In this document: positions 20,001 to 29,343 of the stretch, piece by piece
How positions within the stretch are numbered: position 1 is the stretch's first letter
Layout of the letters: the number at the start of each line of letters is the position of its first letter
Assembly (NCBI GenBank): GCA_003279015.1
Contig: QCBV01000006.1
Coordinates: forward strand, 62,001-126,000
Length of the DNA stretch: 64,000 nucleotides
Source of the DNA: Prochlorococcus sp. AG-347-J19
GTDB taxonomy: Bacteria; Cyanobacteriota; Cyanobacteriia; PCC-6307; Cyanobiaceae
Direction: 5' to 3'
The notes under the pieces: model-generated
Seen by the model: only the letters and a program-made list of their open reading frames with translations
Database searches by the model: none
Told to the model about the DNA's origin: nothing
Program-made: the position numbers and the translations under genes

Positions 20001-20536
20001 CGCAGTTAGAAGAAACAAAGGATAGAAGCAAAGTCTCTTTAGTTGGAATGATTCCTGATTTGAAGCAAATTACAACGAGAAAAGGAGATAGGATGGCTAT
20101 AGTTCAGCTTGAAGATCTTTCTGGAAGTTGCGAAGCAATAGTTTTTCCAAAAACCTATATTAGATTATCAGAATTTCTCCTTACTGATACTAGATTGTTG
20201 GTATGGGGTACAATTGATAAAAAAAGTGATAAGACTCAATTAATAATTGATGATTGTAGAGAAATCGATAACCTTAAGTTGCTAATTATTAATCTTGAAA
20301 GTTCTCAAGCGTCAGATGTAAGGGTACAAAATACTTTGAGAGACTGCTTAATTAAATTTAAACCCGATAAAGGTAGATGTGGAATTAAGATTCCAGTTTT
20401 AGCTGCAGTAAGAAATAAAAATAATGTTACCTACGTTAAATTTGGCGAACAATTCTGTATTGGAGATATTCAAGGTGCATGCAAATTATTAGAAGATAAA
20501 TCATTCCAAGTTAATTTGAAATCTTTAGTTTCCTAG
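17039..20536 (+). CDS. dnaE: DNA polymerase III subunit alpha
   Basis: PHP motif FVPLHNHSDYSLLDGAS, GPGRGSAAGSLVAYAL, PDIDTDFCIDRR; ORF track begins at TTG 17033, likely ATG 17039. Confidence 0.97.
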   Translation: MGFVPLHNHSDYSLLDGASQISKIVDRACDLGMESIALTDHGVMYGVLDLVKKCKEKGIKPIIGNEMYVINGSIDDPQPKKEKRYHLVVLAKNYTGYKNLVKLTTISHLNGMRGRGIFSRPCIDKSLLSKYSDGLIISTACLGGEIPQAILKGRLDVAEDIALWYKKLFADDFYLEIQDHGSIEDRIVNVELIKIGKKHQIKIIATNDAHYLSSMDVEAHDALLCVLTGKLISDEKRLRYTGTEYIKSEKEMLELFKDHIDDQSIIEAVNNTVEISQKVEVFDLFGNYRMPKFPLNEDTDSFSFLTQLSNKGLLKRLKKNNLAEVDEKYKKRLSSELKIIKDMGFPDYFLVVWDYIKFARDNSIPVGPGRGSAAGSLVAYALQITNIDPVEHGLLFERFLNPARKSMPDIDTDFCIDRRNEVIDYVTNRYGEDKVAQIITFNKMTSKAVLKDVARVLDIPYGEADKLAKLIPVVRGKPYKLNEMIDKNSPSQEFRDKYINDNRVKKWVDLALRIEGTNKTYGVHAAGVVIASDPLDELVPLQRNNEGQIITQYSMDDIESLGLLKMDFLGLKNLTMIEKTVSLINQSIGKKINIDELPQNDGKTFELIGRGDLEGIFQLESSGMKQVVKDFKPNSLEDISSILALYRPGPLDAGLIPKFINRKNGNEKIDFPHPFIKSILTETYGIMVYQEQIMKIAQDLAGYSLGDADLLRRAMGKKKVSEMVKHRNIFVQGSMKKGVNEKLANDLFDQMVLFAEYCFNKSHSTAYGAVTYQTAFLKAHFPVAYMAALLSVNSGSSDKMQRYISNCYSMGIEVISPSINFSGVDFTIKNNQILFGLSAIKNLGDSAIRNIIENRVSFGTFKSLSDLCDRLPSNVLNKRSLESLIHCGALDEFSNDNNRAQLLSDLEHVIEWASSRNRDRLSGQGNLFDSKEEFSNVAFSDSQLAKVDDYSLIEKLKLEKQLLGFYLSDHPLKHLTKPAKLISPVSIAQLEETKDRSKVSLVGMIPDLKQITTRKGDRMAIVQLEDLSGSCEAIVFPKTYIRLSEFLLTDTRLLVWGTIDKKSDKTQLIIDDCREIDNLKLLIINLESSQASDVRVQNTLRDCLIKFKPDKGRCGIKIPVLAAVRNKNNVTYVKFGEQFCIGDIQGACKLLEDKSFQVNLKSLVS

Positions 20537-20537
20537 A

Positions 20538-20987
20538 TTAACTTTTATCCTCAAAATTTTGAGTTGCAGGTTTAAAGGCAGCTTTTGCACGTTGTATGTT
20601 CATTGGTATATTTTCAATACCAAAAAAAGATCCAGGCTCTTTATCCCAACTAGCTGATAATATTCCAAAACTCAATCCCGCTAGACCTAACAAGAAAAAC
20701 AATGCTGAAATTGCAATGGTTGAAGAAGGAGGTATTTCAGCAATATTTCTTGTAACTATAATGTAGCTAACAACAAAAACAGACATTCCTAATATTGTCG
20801 GTATTCCAGCTGTAAAGAATATTCTTCTTGCCATTCTGTCAGCAACATATTTTGGGATGCCACTTGATGATCGCTTTGGCTTGGTTACAGGAATAGATGT
20901 TTTTTCTAGATTAGCGAAAGCAGTTGTTTCAGAATAGTTTTTTTTCTTTTTATTTTGTGTCTTTTTTTTTGGTTGCTTTTTTTTCAT
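20538..20987 (-). CDS. PAM68-like (DUF3464) membrane protein
   Basis: IPKYVADRMARRIFFTAGIPTILGMSVFVVSYIIVTR...LSFGILSASWDKEPGS. Confidence 0.75.
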   Translation of the reverse strand: MKKKQPKKKTQNKKKKNYSETTAFANLEKTSIPVTKPKRSSSGIPKYVADRMARRIFFTAGIPTILGMSVFVVSYIIVTRNIAEIPPSSTIAISALFFLLGLAGLSFGILSASWDKEPGSFFGIENIPMNIQRAKAAFKPATQNFEDKS

Positions 20988-20996
20988 TAATTGAGA

Positions 20997-21266
20997 TCAT
21001 CCTCTGATTCCAATTTTCTTAACTAGTTCTTGATATTTTTGAACGTTTTTGTCTCTTAAGTAAGACAGTAATCTTTTTCTTTTACCAATCATTTTTAATA
21101 ATCCTTGCCTTGAAGCGAAATCATGAATGTTTCCTTGAAGATGGTCACTTAATTTCGATATTCTTTTAGAAAGCATTGCTACTTGTACTGCAACTGAACC
21201 TGTATCAGTTGCATGTACTTGATGATTTTCAATCAGCTTCTGTTTTTCAGCTGTATCTAATGACAT
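20997..21266 (-). CDS. rpsO: 30S ribosomal protein S15
   Basis: [23 protein letters not shown]...[22 protein letters not shown]. Confidence 0.97.
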   Translation of the reverse strand: MSLDTAEKQKLIENHQVHATDTGSVAVQVAMLSKRISKLSDHLQGNIHDFASRQGLLKMIGKRKRLLSYLRDKNVQKYQELVKKIGIRG

Positions 21267-21298
21267 AAAATTTATTTCTTTTTATCTATGATACTACG

Positions 21299-21976
21299 TC
21301 ATCTAGCTATATTACTACTATCCTCATCCAGATAATGCATAGCTAATTTCAATAGTTTTTCAAATGATAAATTATTTTCTTTTTTACCTAGGAGATCTAA
21401 TTCTTTAATAATAATCGGCAAAATAGTATTTATTTCTTTGTTTTTGTAACTTAATGATTGAAGGGTTAACTGAAGGTCTTCTATCATTTTATTTATCTCA
21501 GGATCCTTAATCTCAAATTCATCTTTGCTTTTTTCTTCTTCAAATAATATTTTACTTTTAAATTTACTTTTTAATTCTAAAATTAACCGATCACTCATTT
21601 TTTGTCCTATACCAGGTATGGAACAAATTAATTTTTTGTCTTGTGTTTTTATTGCATTTATAACTTCACTAATAGAAAATTTGTTTAATATCCCAATACC
21701 AATTTGAGATCCAACACCTCGAATACTTAAAATTTCAATAAAGAAATTTTTTTGATCTTTTGATGTAAAGCCAAATAATAAATCTGAATCTTCTTTTTTA
21801 ATATGCTTTATCCAAAGAGTGATGTTTTTAGTAGATATCTGATTTGTTTTTAATTTGAGAAAATAGGATTCTAGTATTTGTATTTCGTATCCTAATCCTT
21901 GACAATTTATTAAAACAAAAAATTTTTGATTAGTTTGCCATAAATCAACTAAATCTCCATTTATCCAACTTATCAA
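21299..21976 (-). CDS. ruvA: Holliday junction DNA helicase RuvA
   Basis: SIRGVGSQIGIGIL, SIPGIGQKMSDRLILELKSK HhH motifs. Confidence 0.88.
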   Translation of the reverse strand: MISWINGDLVDLWQTNQKFFVLINCQGLGYEIQILESYFLKLKTNQISTKNITLWIKHIKKEDSDLLFGFTSKDQKNFFIEILSIRGVGSQIGIGILNKFSISEVINAIKTQDKKLICSIPGIGQKMSDRLILELKSKFKSKILFEEEKSKDEFEIKDPEINKMIEDLQLTLQSLSYKNKEINTILPIIIKELDLLGKKENNLSFEKLLKLAMHYLDEDSSNIAR

Positions 21977-22339
21977 TTAACCACCATCCACCTGACATCC
22001 AATTAGCGCTCCTGCAGTACCGCCCGCTGGTACGGCCCAAAACCTGTCTTTCCCTCTAGATGAGGATAATGCAATTCCAGCACCAAGAATACCCCCTATA
22101 ACAGAACCTTCACTACAGTCATTATCATCTATTTTTTCAGCTTTGTTTTGACCTCCACAAGGTATTACAACGTCTACCTCATAACTTTTTACATAGCCCG
22201 GGTTTGATTTCGTTCCAGGAATGTACTCTTCTCTATATTCAGTTCTTGTACAAGTTACTGATTTTGGGGTTGTTGCATTAACTTGAGCAATAGGAGAAAA
22301 ACAAAATAATAAAGCTAAATAGTGAAGTTTCATCATCAT
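21977..22339 (-). CDS. Glycine-zipper-like exported protein
   Basis: Signal peptide, then SVIGGILGAGIALSSSRGKDRFWAVPAGGTAGALIGCQ. Confidence 0.6.
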   Translation of the reverse strand: MMMKLHYLALLFCFSPIAQVNATTPKSVTCTRTEYREEYIPGTKSNPGYVKSYEVDVVIPCGGQNKAEKIDDNDCSEGSVIGGILGAGIALSSSRGKDRFWAVPAGGTAGALIGCQVDGG

Positions 22340-22357
22340 TTTTAATCTACTAATATT

Positions 22358-23248
22358 CTACGTCCTTTTGATTATTTTGGTAGTAGATATAATAGTTCCT
22401 AATAAAACAAGTGAGGCGCCAAATAAAAAATTTATGTTTATTATTTCACTAAAAAACAAAACCCCCCAAATTGAACCAAATAAAACTTGTAAATAATTAA
22501 TTATTGATGCTTCAGAAGCAGGTAAATTTTTTAATCCTATAGTTAAGAAAGTCTGACCTAATTGAGTAAATAAGCCAATTCCTAATATCCAAACTAATTC
22601 ACTCCAATTTGGGGTAACCCAATTGATTAATACAATTGGTAATAGAGTTATAAAAGAAACAAGTGGAAAATATTCAATAATTACATAAATATCTTCACTA
22701 AATGAGAGTTTCTTAACTGTGACGTAAGCTAATGCGGTGCAGATTGCTCCAAGAAATGCTATCAATATCGAAATAATTTCAATTTCAACGTTTATATTTG
22801 ATAATTGGCTTGGATTCAATATTACTAATATTCCAATCCAGGCAATAATTAAAGCAAAAATTATATTGCGCGTTATTTTTTCGTTTATAAATATGCCAGC
22901 AAATATAGATATAAAAATAGGATATGTGTACTGAATGACTGTAGATATACCAAGAGGCATATTTCTTATCGCATAAAAAATACAAACTAAAGCTAAAGTT
23001 CCTAAAAAACCTCTTAAGATAAGTAATGGTTTATTTTTGCCCCAAGGATTTATATTTTTTATATTAATTATTAATAATGTAATTATTAAACTTAACAATG
23101 ATCTGAATAAAACTAATTCATAAATAGGTATCCTCTTGTCAATATTTTTTACGCACAAAGTCATCAAACTGAAGAAAAATGAGGCAAATACCAAATTATA
23201 CTTTTTTAATGAATTAAGTCTTTTTTCTAATTCTTCGATATTTATCAT
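22358..23248 (-). CDS. EamA/DMT-family transporter
   Basis: Ten-TM hydrophobic profile, YTYPIFISIFAGIFINEKIT, NYLQVLFGSIWGVLFFSE. Confidence 0.82.
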   Translation of the reverse strand: MINIEELEKRLNSLKKYNLVFASFFFSLMTLCVKNIDKRIPIYELVLFRSLLSLIITLLIINIKNINPWGKNKPLLILRGFLGTLALVCIFYAIRNMPLGISTVIQYTYPIFISIFAGIFINEKITRNIIFALIIAWIGILVILNPSQLSNINVEIEIISILIAFLGAICTALAYVTVKKLSFSEDIYVIIEYFPLVSFITLLPIVLINWVTPNWSELVWILGIGLFTQLGQTFLTIGLKNLPASEASIINYLQVLFGSIWGVLFFSEIININFLFGASLVLLGTIISTTKIIKRT

Positions 23249-23343
23249 TTAAAAAAATAATTTTATTGTGAAATTAAGTAGATTCTTATTTGATTTTGAC
23301 CTATAACGAATAAATCATTATTTACTTTTCGATAATAATCTCA

Positions 23344-25377
23344 ATGGTTCATTCTATACACCCAAGAACTATTCAAGAGGTTAAGGAAAAAGCAGATATT
23401 GTTGACGTTATATCTGAACATATTGTTCTTAAGAAGAAAGGCAAGGAATTTGTTGGGATTTGCCCTTTTCATGATGATACTAAGCCATCTATGACAGTAT
23501 CACCAAGTAAACAATTCTATTATTGTTTTTCTTGTGGAGCTGGTGGTAACTCTATTAAATTTTTAATGGAATTTACTCGTGCAAATTTTTCAGATGTTGT
23601 ACTTTCTCTCGCTAAAAAAAATAATATTAATATTGAAAATCTCGAGGGTCCCCAAGTAGAAGCTTATAAAAAACAATTATCTAGAAAGGAAGGTCTTTAT
23701 AAAATATTAAGAGTCACAAAAAATTGGTTTAAGTCTCAATTAAATAATTCTCTTGGCGTTGAAGCTATGAAATATTTAACATCAAAGAGAAACTTGAGTA
23801 ACAAGATTATTGATAACTTTGAATTAGGTTTTGCTCCAAATTCATGGAATGATTTATTTAACTATCTATCCAAGGTAGAAAAATTTCCTATCAATTTAAT
23901 ATTAGCTTCAGGCCTTGCAATTTCCAAAGATAATTCTGACAAGATTTATGATCGTTTTAGAAATAGATTAATTGTTCCAATTCATGATATGCAGGGAAGA
24001 GTAGTTGCTTTTGGAGGAAGATCTCTTGATGGTCAGGAACCTAAATACCTTAATTCTCCTGAATCAGAGATATTTGAAAAGGGCAAAATGTTGTTTGCAT
24101 TTGAAAAAGCTTCTAGCAATATTAGGAAAAGAGATAAAGCTATTATTGTTGAAGGCTACTTTGATGTTATTTCTCTTCATTCAAAGGGTATTACTAATTC
24201 TGTGGCTTCTCTCGGCACCGCATTAAATAAGTATCAAATTTCTCAACTATGTAGATGTACAGATAATAAAAATATAATTTTGAATTTTGATTCTGATAAT
24301 GCAGGTATTTTAGCCACAAAAAGAGTAATTAAAGAAGTCGAGAGTCTATCCATTCATGATCAAATTAATCTTAAGATACTTCAACTAAGTGATTTTAAAG
24401 ATCCTGACGAATATTTAAATAGTCATACGCCTGAAGATTACTTTAATTTAATTGATAATTCCCCCTTTTGGATTGATTGGGAGATTGATCAGATTTTTAA
24501 AGATAAAGATTTAACTAAGTCTGAAATTTTCCAGAGTGTTATTTCGTCATTGGTAAAATTGTTGAGTAAATTACCTCAATCATCAACCAGAACTCATTAT
24601 CTACAGAAAGTTTCCGAAAAATTAAGTAAGGGACAAGCTAGGTTAGCAATACAGTTTGAACAAGATTTAAGAAATCAAGTAAAGGGATTTCGTTGGCATG
24701 GTAGATCAAAAAAATTTGAACAACCAAATGAAATTTCTCGACGTGAGAAAAATGAATCTGAAATAATTTTTTATTATTTACATTGTCCAGATCTTAGGCT
24801 ATTTATTCGTGATGAATTTCTCAAAAGAGAAATTAATGGTTTTAATACTAGTTATATTCAAAGTTTATGGGAAGCTATTTCAAAAATTGAACAAAGAAAT
24901 TTAGGTTTAAACTACTTAAATGATTTAAAACAATCAAATAGTCAAAATCTACAAAAAGATTTTTCTTCTATTAACTTAATTTCACTTCTTCCTGATTACT
25001 TAGCTCTCAATAATCATGAATCATCAAATAAAATTAATATTTTTATTAATCCAAATGAGTTGTTTTTAACATTGCTGAGTAATCCTAAAGATAATTTACT
25101 AGGAACATTATCACTTCTTGAGAAATATAATTCTCTTAAAAGATGTAGACACTTAATCGAATCTTGGGGATCTCAAAGATTAAAAACTTTAGAAAACTGT
25201 ATATCTATTTTAATTGATAATCCTTCTTCAGGTTCTTCAAATACAAATAAAGAGATAGATGATCTTTTTAAGGATTTAAACTCAGATGCGATCAAATTTC
25301 AGGAATTATATTACTTAGAAAGGCAACATATTAATTTTTTAGATAAACAACGTTGTGGCAATTTCATGGCTAGTTAA
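23344..25377 (+). CDS. dnaG: DNA primase
   Basis: CPFHDDTKPSMTVSPSKQFYYCFSCGAGGNSIKFLM zinc finger; EGYFDVISLH, NFDSDNAG TOPRIM. Confidence 0.96.
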   Translation: MVHSIHPRTIQEVKEKADIVDVISEHIVLKKKGKEFVGICPFHDDTKPSMTVSPSKQFYYCFSCGAGGNSIKFLMEFTRANFSDVVLSLAKKNNINIENLEGPQVEAYKKQLSRKEGLYKILRVTKNWFKSQLNNSLGVEAMKYLTSKRNLSNKIIDNFELGFAPNSWNDLFNYLSKVEKFPINLILASGLAISKDNSDKIYDRFRNRLIVPIHDMQGRVVAFGGRSLDGQEPKYLNSPESEIFEKGKMLFAFEKASSNIRKRDKAIIVEGYFDVISLHSKGITNSVASLGTALNKYQISQLCRCTDNKNIILNFDSDNAGILATKRVIKEVESLSIHDQINLKILQLSDFKDPDEYLNSHTPEDYFNLIDNSPFWIDWEIDQIFKDKDLTKSEIFQSVISSLVKLLSKLPQSSTRTHYLQKVSEKLSKGQARLAIQFEQDLRNQVKGFRWHGRSKKFEQPNEISRREKNESEIIFYYLHCPDLRLFIRDEFLKREINGFNTSYIQSLWEAISKIEQRNLGLNYLNDLKQSNSQNLQKDFSSINLISLLPDYLALNNHESSNKINIFINPNELFLTLLSNPKDNLLGTLSLLEKYNSLKRCRHLIESWGSQRLKTLENCISILIDNPSSGSSNTNKEIDDLFKDLNSDAIKFQELYYLERQHINFLDKQRCGNFMAS

Positions 25378-25393
25378 TATAAAAATTTTTAAT

Positions 25394-25861
25394 TTATAGG
25401 CAGTATTTTTTAATCAAGTTTTTAACTTTTTTGGGTTTATCTTCAAGAACATAAGCTTCTACTTCTTTCGCATAAGTCCCAGAAAAATTTGAACTAGAGA
25501 ACTCTAATGCTTTTCTTTTACTTTGATGCAATTTACTTTCTAATTTTTTTATATCCCCTATTGTTTTATTGTCATTACATTTTTGTATCGCATGAGTTGC
25601 TTCGTGTCTTAATGCTTTTCTTATCGCCCTTTCTGTTTTGAAGTTATCTTTATTTGGTTGTTGATTCTTATTTCTATAATTTGTTTTCTTTTTTGCGTTT
25701 TCAGTACATATTATTATTTTATTTTCTTTAAAATTATGTAGCCCTTTTATTTCTTTGTTTAATAGACATTCAATTTTATTTTCTTCAACTATGTAGTTTG
25801 CTTTAATTAATAAGTTAAGAATCTCTTTATCTAATTTACTCAAAAATAATATAAATTCCAT
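25394..25861 (-). CDS. Putative HExxH metalloprotease, weakly M76/ATP23-like
   Basis: NKIIICTEN...AIRKALRHEATHAIQKC with downstream acidic candidate ligand AKEVEAY. Confidence 0.5.
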   Translation of the reverse strand: MEFILFLSKLDKEILNLLIKANYIVEENKIECLLNKEIKGLHNFKENKIIICTENAKKKTNYRNKNQQPNKDNFKTERAIRKALRHEATHAIQKCNDNKTIGDIKKLESKLHQSKRKALEFSSSNFSGTYAKEVEAYVLEDKPKKVKNLIKKYCL

Positions 25862-25871
25862 TCTATTTTGT

Positions 25872-27158
25872 TTACTTCACTATAGTTGGGATTTGTTCTA
25901 TATCAGTTGTAGATGAGCGACTTAAGAAATTCTTATTCATCTTCCAACTTTGTGGATTTTTTGTAATGGCCCATGTAATTGCATTGTTATTAAATCTTTT
26001 ATTTAATAAATCAATCGTTCTCATAAGATTTGCTGATTTTTTTAAGTCTTTCTGAGATTTGTAATTGATAACTGATTGCTGTAAATATTCGCTATTAGTT
26101 AAATCCTGCATTAAAACGCCAGCTTTTGAGAATTTATATTCTGGATTATAAATTTCTTTAGATAATTCAACTACTATTTTTAAAATTTTATTTGTGTCAT
26201 CTGTTGCATTTGTAAGTTTTCTATGAGCACTTCTTTGATAATTTTGACTTGAATATTTACTGGTTCTGGCAAATACTCTAATATCAGATGATTGCAAATT
26301 CTGACTTCTCATTTTTTCAGAGGCTTTTATTGCGTGAGTTGCCAGTGCTTGAGTTAAGTCTTCTAATTTTGTGATAGGTGTGCCGAAACTCCTGCTCACC
26401 TGAATTTCTTTTTTTGATTTCTTGTTTTTTTCTATGGGCAGGCATCTATATCCTTTCAGTTCTAATTGCAGTCTTTTCCCTACGATGCCTAATTTCTTAA
26501 TGATTTCATTTTCTTCCATATCTCTTAGTTCTCTCGCATTTTTAATACCTTTACTTTGCAACCAATTAGAGGTTTGTTTCCCGACTCCCCATATCTTATC
26601 TATACTAATTCTTTTCAAATAATTATTCTCATTTTCAGTTCTAGCTAAATCAAATATTCCAGCTGAATAATCAATATTTTTAGCTAGTTTATTAGCAATT
26701 TTTGCTCTTACTTTATTTTCTCCTATTCCTACTGTTATGGTAATCCCTAGATTCTGATATATTAATGATCTTATGCTTCTTGCCCAAGGATATAGATTTT
26801 CATCATTAGGTCTAGAAATCGAGACGAATGCTTCGTCAATAGAATAAATTTCTATCTGTTCACAGTAACTTTTCAGTAAATTCATTAGTCTTCTGCTCAT
26901 ATCCCCATAAAGCGAGTAGTTTGAGCTTAAGACTGCTACATCTAATTTATTTAGTCTTTCTTTCACCTTAAAATACGGAGTTCCCATTTTAATTTTTAAA
27001 GCTCGCGCTTCAGGGCTTCTTGCAATGATACATCCGTCATTATTAGATAAAATTACTACTGGTTTATTTCTCAAATGAGGATTAATATTTTGTTCACATG
27101 ACGCGTAAAAATTATTAGCATCTATAAGAGCTATTGCATCAATATTTGAAATTCTCAT
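25872..27158 (-). CDS. umuC: Y-family DNA polymerase UmuC
   Basis: ALIDANNFYASCEQ, VVILSNNDGCIIARS, IEIYSIDEAFVSI. Confidence 0.95.
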   Translation of the reverse strand: MRISNIDAIALIDANNFYASCEQNINPHLRNKPVVILSNNDGCIIARSPEARALKIKMGTPYFKVKERLNKLDVAVLSSNYSLYGDMSRRLMNLLKSYCEQIEIYSIDEAFVSISRPNDENLYPWARSIRSLIYQNLGITITVGIGENKVRAKIANKLAKNIDYSAGIFDLARTENENNYLKRISIDKIWGVGKQTSNWLQSKGIKNARELRDMEENEIIKKLGIVGKRLQLELKGYRCLPIEKNKKSKKEIQVSRSFGTPITKLEDLTQALATHAIKASEKMRSQNLQSSDIRVFARTSKYSSQNYQRSAHRKLTNATDDTNKILKIVVELSKEIYNPEYKFSKAGVLMQDLTNSEYLQQSVINYKSQKDLKKSANLMRTIDLLNKRFNNNAITWAITKNPQSWKMNKNFLSRSSTTDIEQIPTIVK

Positions 27159-27571
27159 AAATAGCTATGTATTGAATAAATAACAACTCCCCATATCTGT
27201 ACATCAATATGGTTTTTAAATCTAAAATCAGGATAATTATGATTTTCTGCTTTTAAATATAATTCATTATTTTTTATAGATAATCTTTTTATTGTAAATT
27301 CTCCGTCTATCATTGCAATGATGATATTCCCTGGCCTAGCTGTTAAGCTCTTATCTACTATTATTAAATCTTTATCTTTAATTCCTGCATTTATCATTGA
27401 GTCACCTTTAACTCTAAGAAAAAAAGTGCTAAACGGATTAGATATTAAATGTTCGTTTAAATCAATATTGTCTTCTGTATAGTCATCTGCAGGAGAAGGA
27501 AACCCTGCTGATACCGAATCAGTTAATAAGGGGATTTTAAATTTTTTAGTAGTTGAATCAAAAGAATCCAA
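27155..27571 (-). CDS. umuD: UmuD-like S24 autoprotease
   Basis: SAGFPSPADDY cleavage-site region, RVKGDSMINAGI catalytic Ser, GEFTIKRL catalytic Lys; TTG start; ATGA overlap with umuC. Confidence 0.92.
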   Translation of the reverse strand: MDSFDSTTKKFKIPLLTDSVSAGFPSPADDYTEDNIDLNEHLISNPFSTFFLRVKGDSMINAGIKDKDLIIVDKSLTARPGNIIIAMIDGEFTIKRLSIKNNELYLKAENHNYPDFRFKNHIDVQIWGVVIYSIHSYL

Positions 27572-27583
27572 GGTTAAATTAAT

Positions 27584-27597
27584 AGTATATATGTACT
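27584..27597 (-). promoter_or_regulatory. Candidate LexA/SOS box upstream of umuD
   Basis: AGTATATATGTACT matches 13 of 14 positions of the cyanobacterial consensus RGTACNNNDGTWCB, 13 bp upstream of the umuD start codon. Confidence 0.6.
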
Positions 27598-27669
27598 ATA
27601 TAGCAAAAAATCAAAAAATAGTTAGTTATTAAAATTTTATAGATTAATTTTAGATTGAATCTAATCTTT

Positions 27670-28086
27670 TTAAGAACGATGATAAGGGGAGTTGTTAGAT
27701 ATAGAAATAGCTCTATAGATTTGCTCGATTAGGATTAATCTAGCTAATTCATGAGGAAAAGTTAAAGGAGATAGGCTTAGTACAAGATCTGATTTTTCTT
27801 TTATATCTGAACTAACTCCATCAGTATCACCGATTAAGAAATTAATTTTTTTATTTTTAAAATTCAAGAGTAAGGAACATAGTTCAACTGAATTAAACTG
27901 CTTCCCTTCTTCACTTAGGCAGATAATAATATTGTTATTGGATCTAAGATTATTTAAATTAAAAGTCTTTAACTCATTAATGACAAGTTCGGGCATTCTT
28001 TTTTTGTATTGATTAATTCCATCTCTAATCCAAAGTTTCTTTATTTTGCCAATAGCATAAATTGCTAATCTATTACTCTGAAGCAT
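27670..28086 (-). CDS. rlmH: 23S rRNA pseudouridine-1915 N3-methyltransferase RlmH
   Basis: [66 protein letters not shown]. Confidence 0.92.
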   Translation of the reverse strand: MLQSNRLAIYAIGKIKKLWIRDGINQYKKRMPELVINELKTFNLNNLRSNNNIIICLSEEGKQFNSVELCSLLLNFKNKKINFLIGDTDGVSSDIKEKSDLVLSLSPLTFPHELARLILIEQIYRAISISNNSPYHRS

Positions 28087-28105
28087 AAGTAAATATTAAA
28101 ACTAA

Positions 28106-28450
28106 TTATTCATCAAGAAGATAATTAAATTCATCATATAGTTCCTCTTCGGCTGTTAATTTCTTGGATAAATTATGTTTTTTAGAATTCGTATTAATTT
28201 GATTAATCTCACTTTCTCTTAGTGAGTTATTAATGTTAGAAGTCTCTTCTAAAGATTTTGAATTATCAATTAACGAATAAAAAATTTTATTGGGATCTTC
28301 TGAATTAAGTGGATTGGGAATTAAATTATCATTATTAGTTATATTTGTGTAATTATTTATATTTGTATTTATATTTTTACTTTCGTTATTTAAATTTTTC
28401 TTTTTTTTAAAATTATTGAGTTTATCTAAATTTTTTTTTGATAAGCTCAT
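28106..28450 (-). CDS. Asn/Lys-rich low-complexity hypothetical protein
   Basis: ORF in consistent orientation upstream of rlmH; Asn-rich body with C-terminal LTAEEELYDEFNYLLDE. Confidence 0.5.
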   Translation of the reverse strand: MSLSKKNLDKLNNFKKKKNLNNESKNINTNINNYTNITNNDNLIPNPLNSEDPNKIFYSLIDNSKSLEETSNINNSLRESEINQINTNSKKHNLSKKLTAEEELYDEFNYLLDE

Positions 28451-28506
28451 GATATAAAGTATTAAATAAATTCATATTTAATTTAAACATATTATTTATC
28501 TTTTAG

Positions 28507-29331
28507 ATGAATTCTAAAAACTATCATCAAAAAAAAAGATTTGGACAACACTGGTTGGTAAATAAAAAAATATTAGAAAAAATTAAAGAAATTGCTGTTC
28601 TTAATGAAAATGACTTTATTTTAGAAATTGGTCCTGGTAAAGGAGCTTTAACATCTAAGTTGTTAGATTCAGAAATTAAAAAATTACATGCAATTGAATT
28701 AGATAAAGATTTAATAAATTTATTAAATGATAAATTCAATAATAATGATAAGTTTTCACTGCAGCAGGGAGATATACTTTCTGTAAATTTAGATTCGATT
28801 AATAAGAAGATTACAAAAGTGATTGCAAATATTCCTTACAATATAACTGGCCCAATATTGGATATTTTCATAGGTCGATTGGGCATTAAAAGAAACTATA
28901 ATTACGAAAAAATAATATTTTTGATGCAGAAAGACGTTGTAGATAGGATTTTGTCAAAAAAAGGAAGTCCCAATGCTGGTGCGCTTAGTATAAGAATGCA
29001 ACTGTTATCAAAAATAAAAAGAATATGTGATGTGCCGCCTTCATCATTTAGTCCGCCTCCAAAAGTTTTTTCCTCTTTAGTAGTTTTCGAACCAATTAAA
29101 AATGATTTAAGATTAGATATTAGTCTAGAAAAATATATAGATAAAATTCTTCGAATTTCATTTAATTCAAGAAGAAAAATGCTTAGAAATACTCTTAATT
29201 CAATACTTTCAAATGAAGAGATAAATGAATTATCTAAATCTTCAAAAGTTTGTTTTAATTTAAGACCACAAGATATTTCAATTGACCAATGGATTAAGCT
29301 TGCAGAAAATTGTATTAAAATTAAAAAATAA
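28507..29331 (+). CDS. rsmA: 16S rRNA dimethyladenosine transferase
   Basis: [42 protein letters not shown]. Confidence 0.95.
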   Translation: MNSKNYHQKKRFGQHWLVNKKILEKIKEIAVLNENDFILEIGPGKGALTSKLLDSEIKKLHAIELDKDLINLLNDKFNNNDKFSLQQGDILSVNLDSINKKITKVIANIPYNITGPILDIFIGRLGIKRNYNYEKIIFLMQKDVVDRILSKKGSPNAGALSIRMQLLSKIKRICDVPPSSFSPPPKVFSSLVVFEPIKNDLRLDISLEKYIDKILRISFNSRRKMLRNTLNSILSNEEINELSKSSKVCFNLRPQDISIDQWIKLAENCIKIKK

Positions 29332-29343
29332 AAATTTATTTAT

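Noticed and set aside
25394-27597. umuDC region as a mobile element
   Set aside because: No integrase, transposase, repeats or flanking duplications; neighbours are core genes in tight spacing
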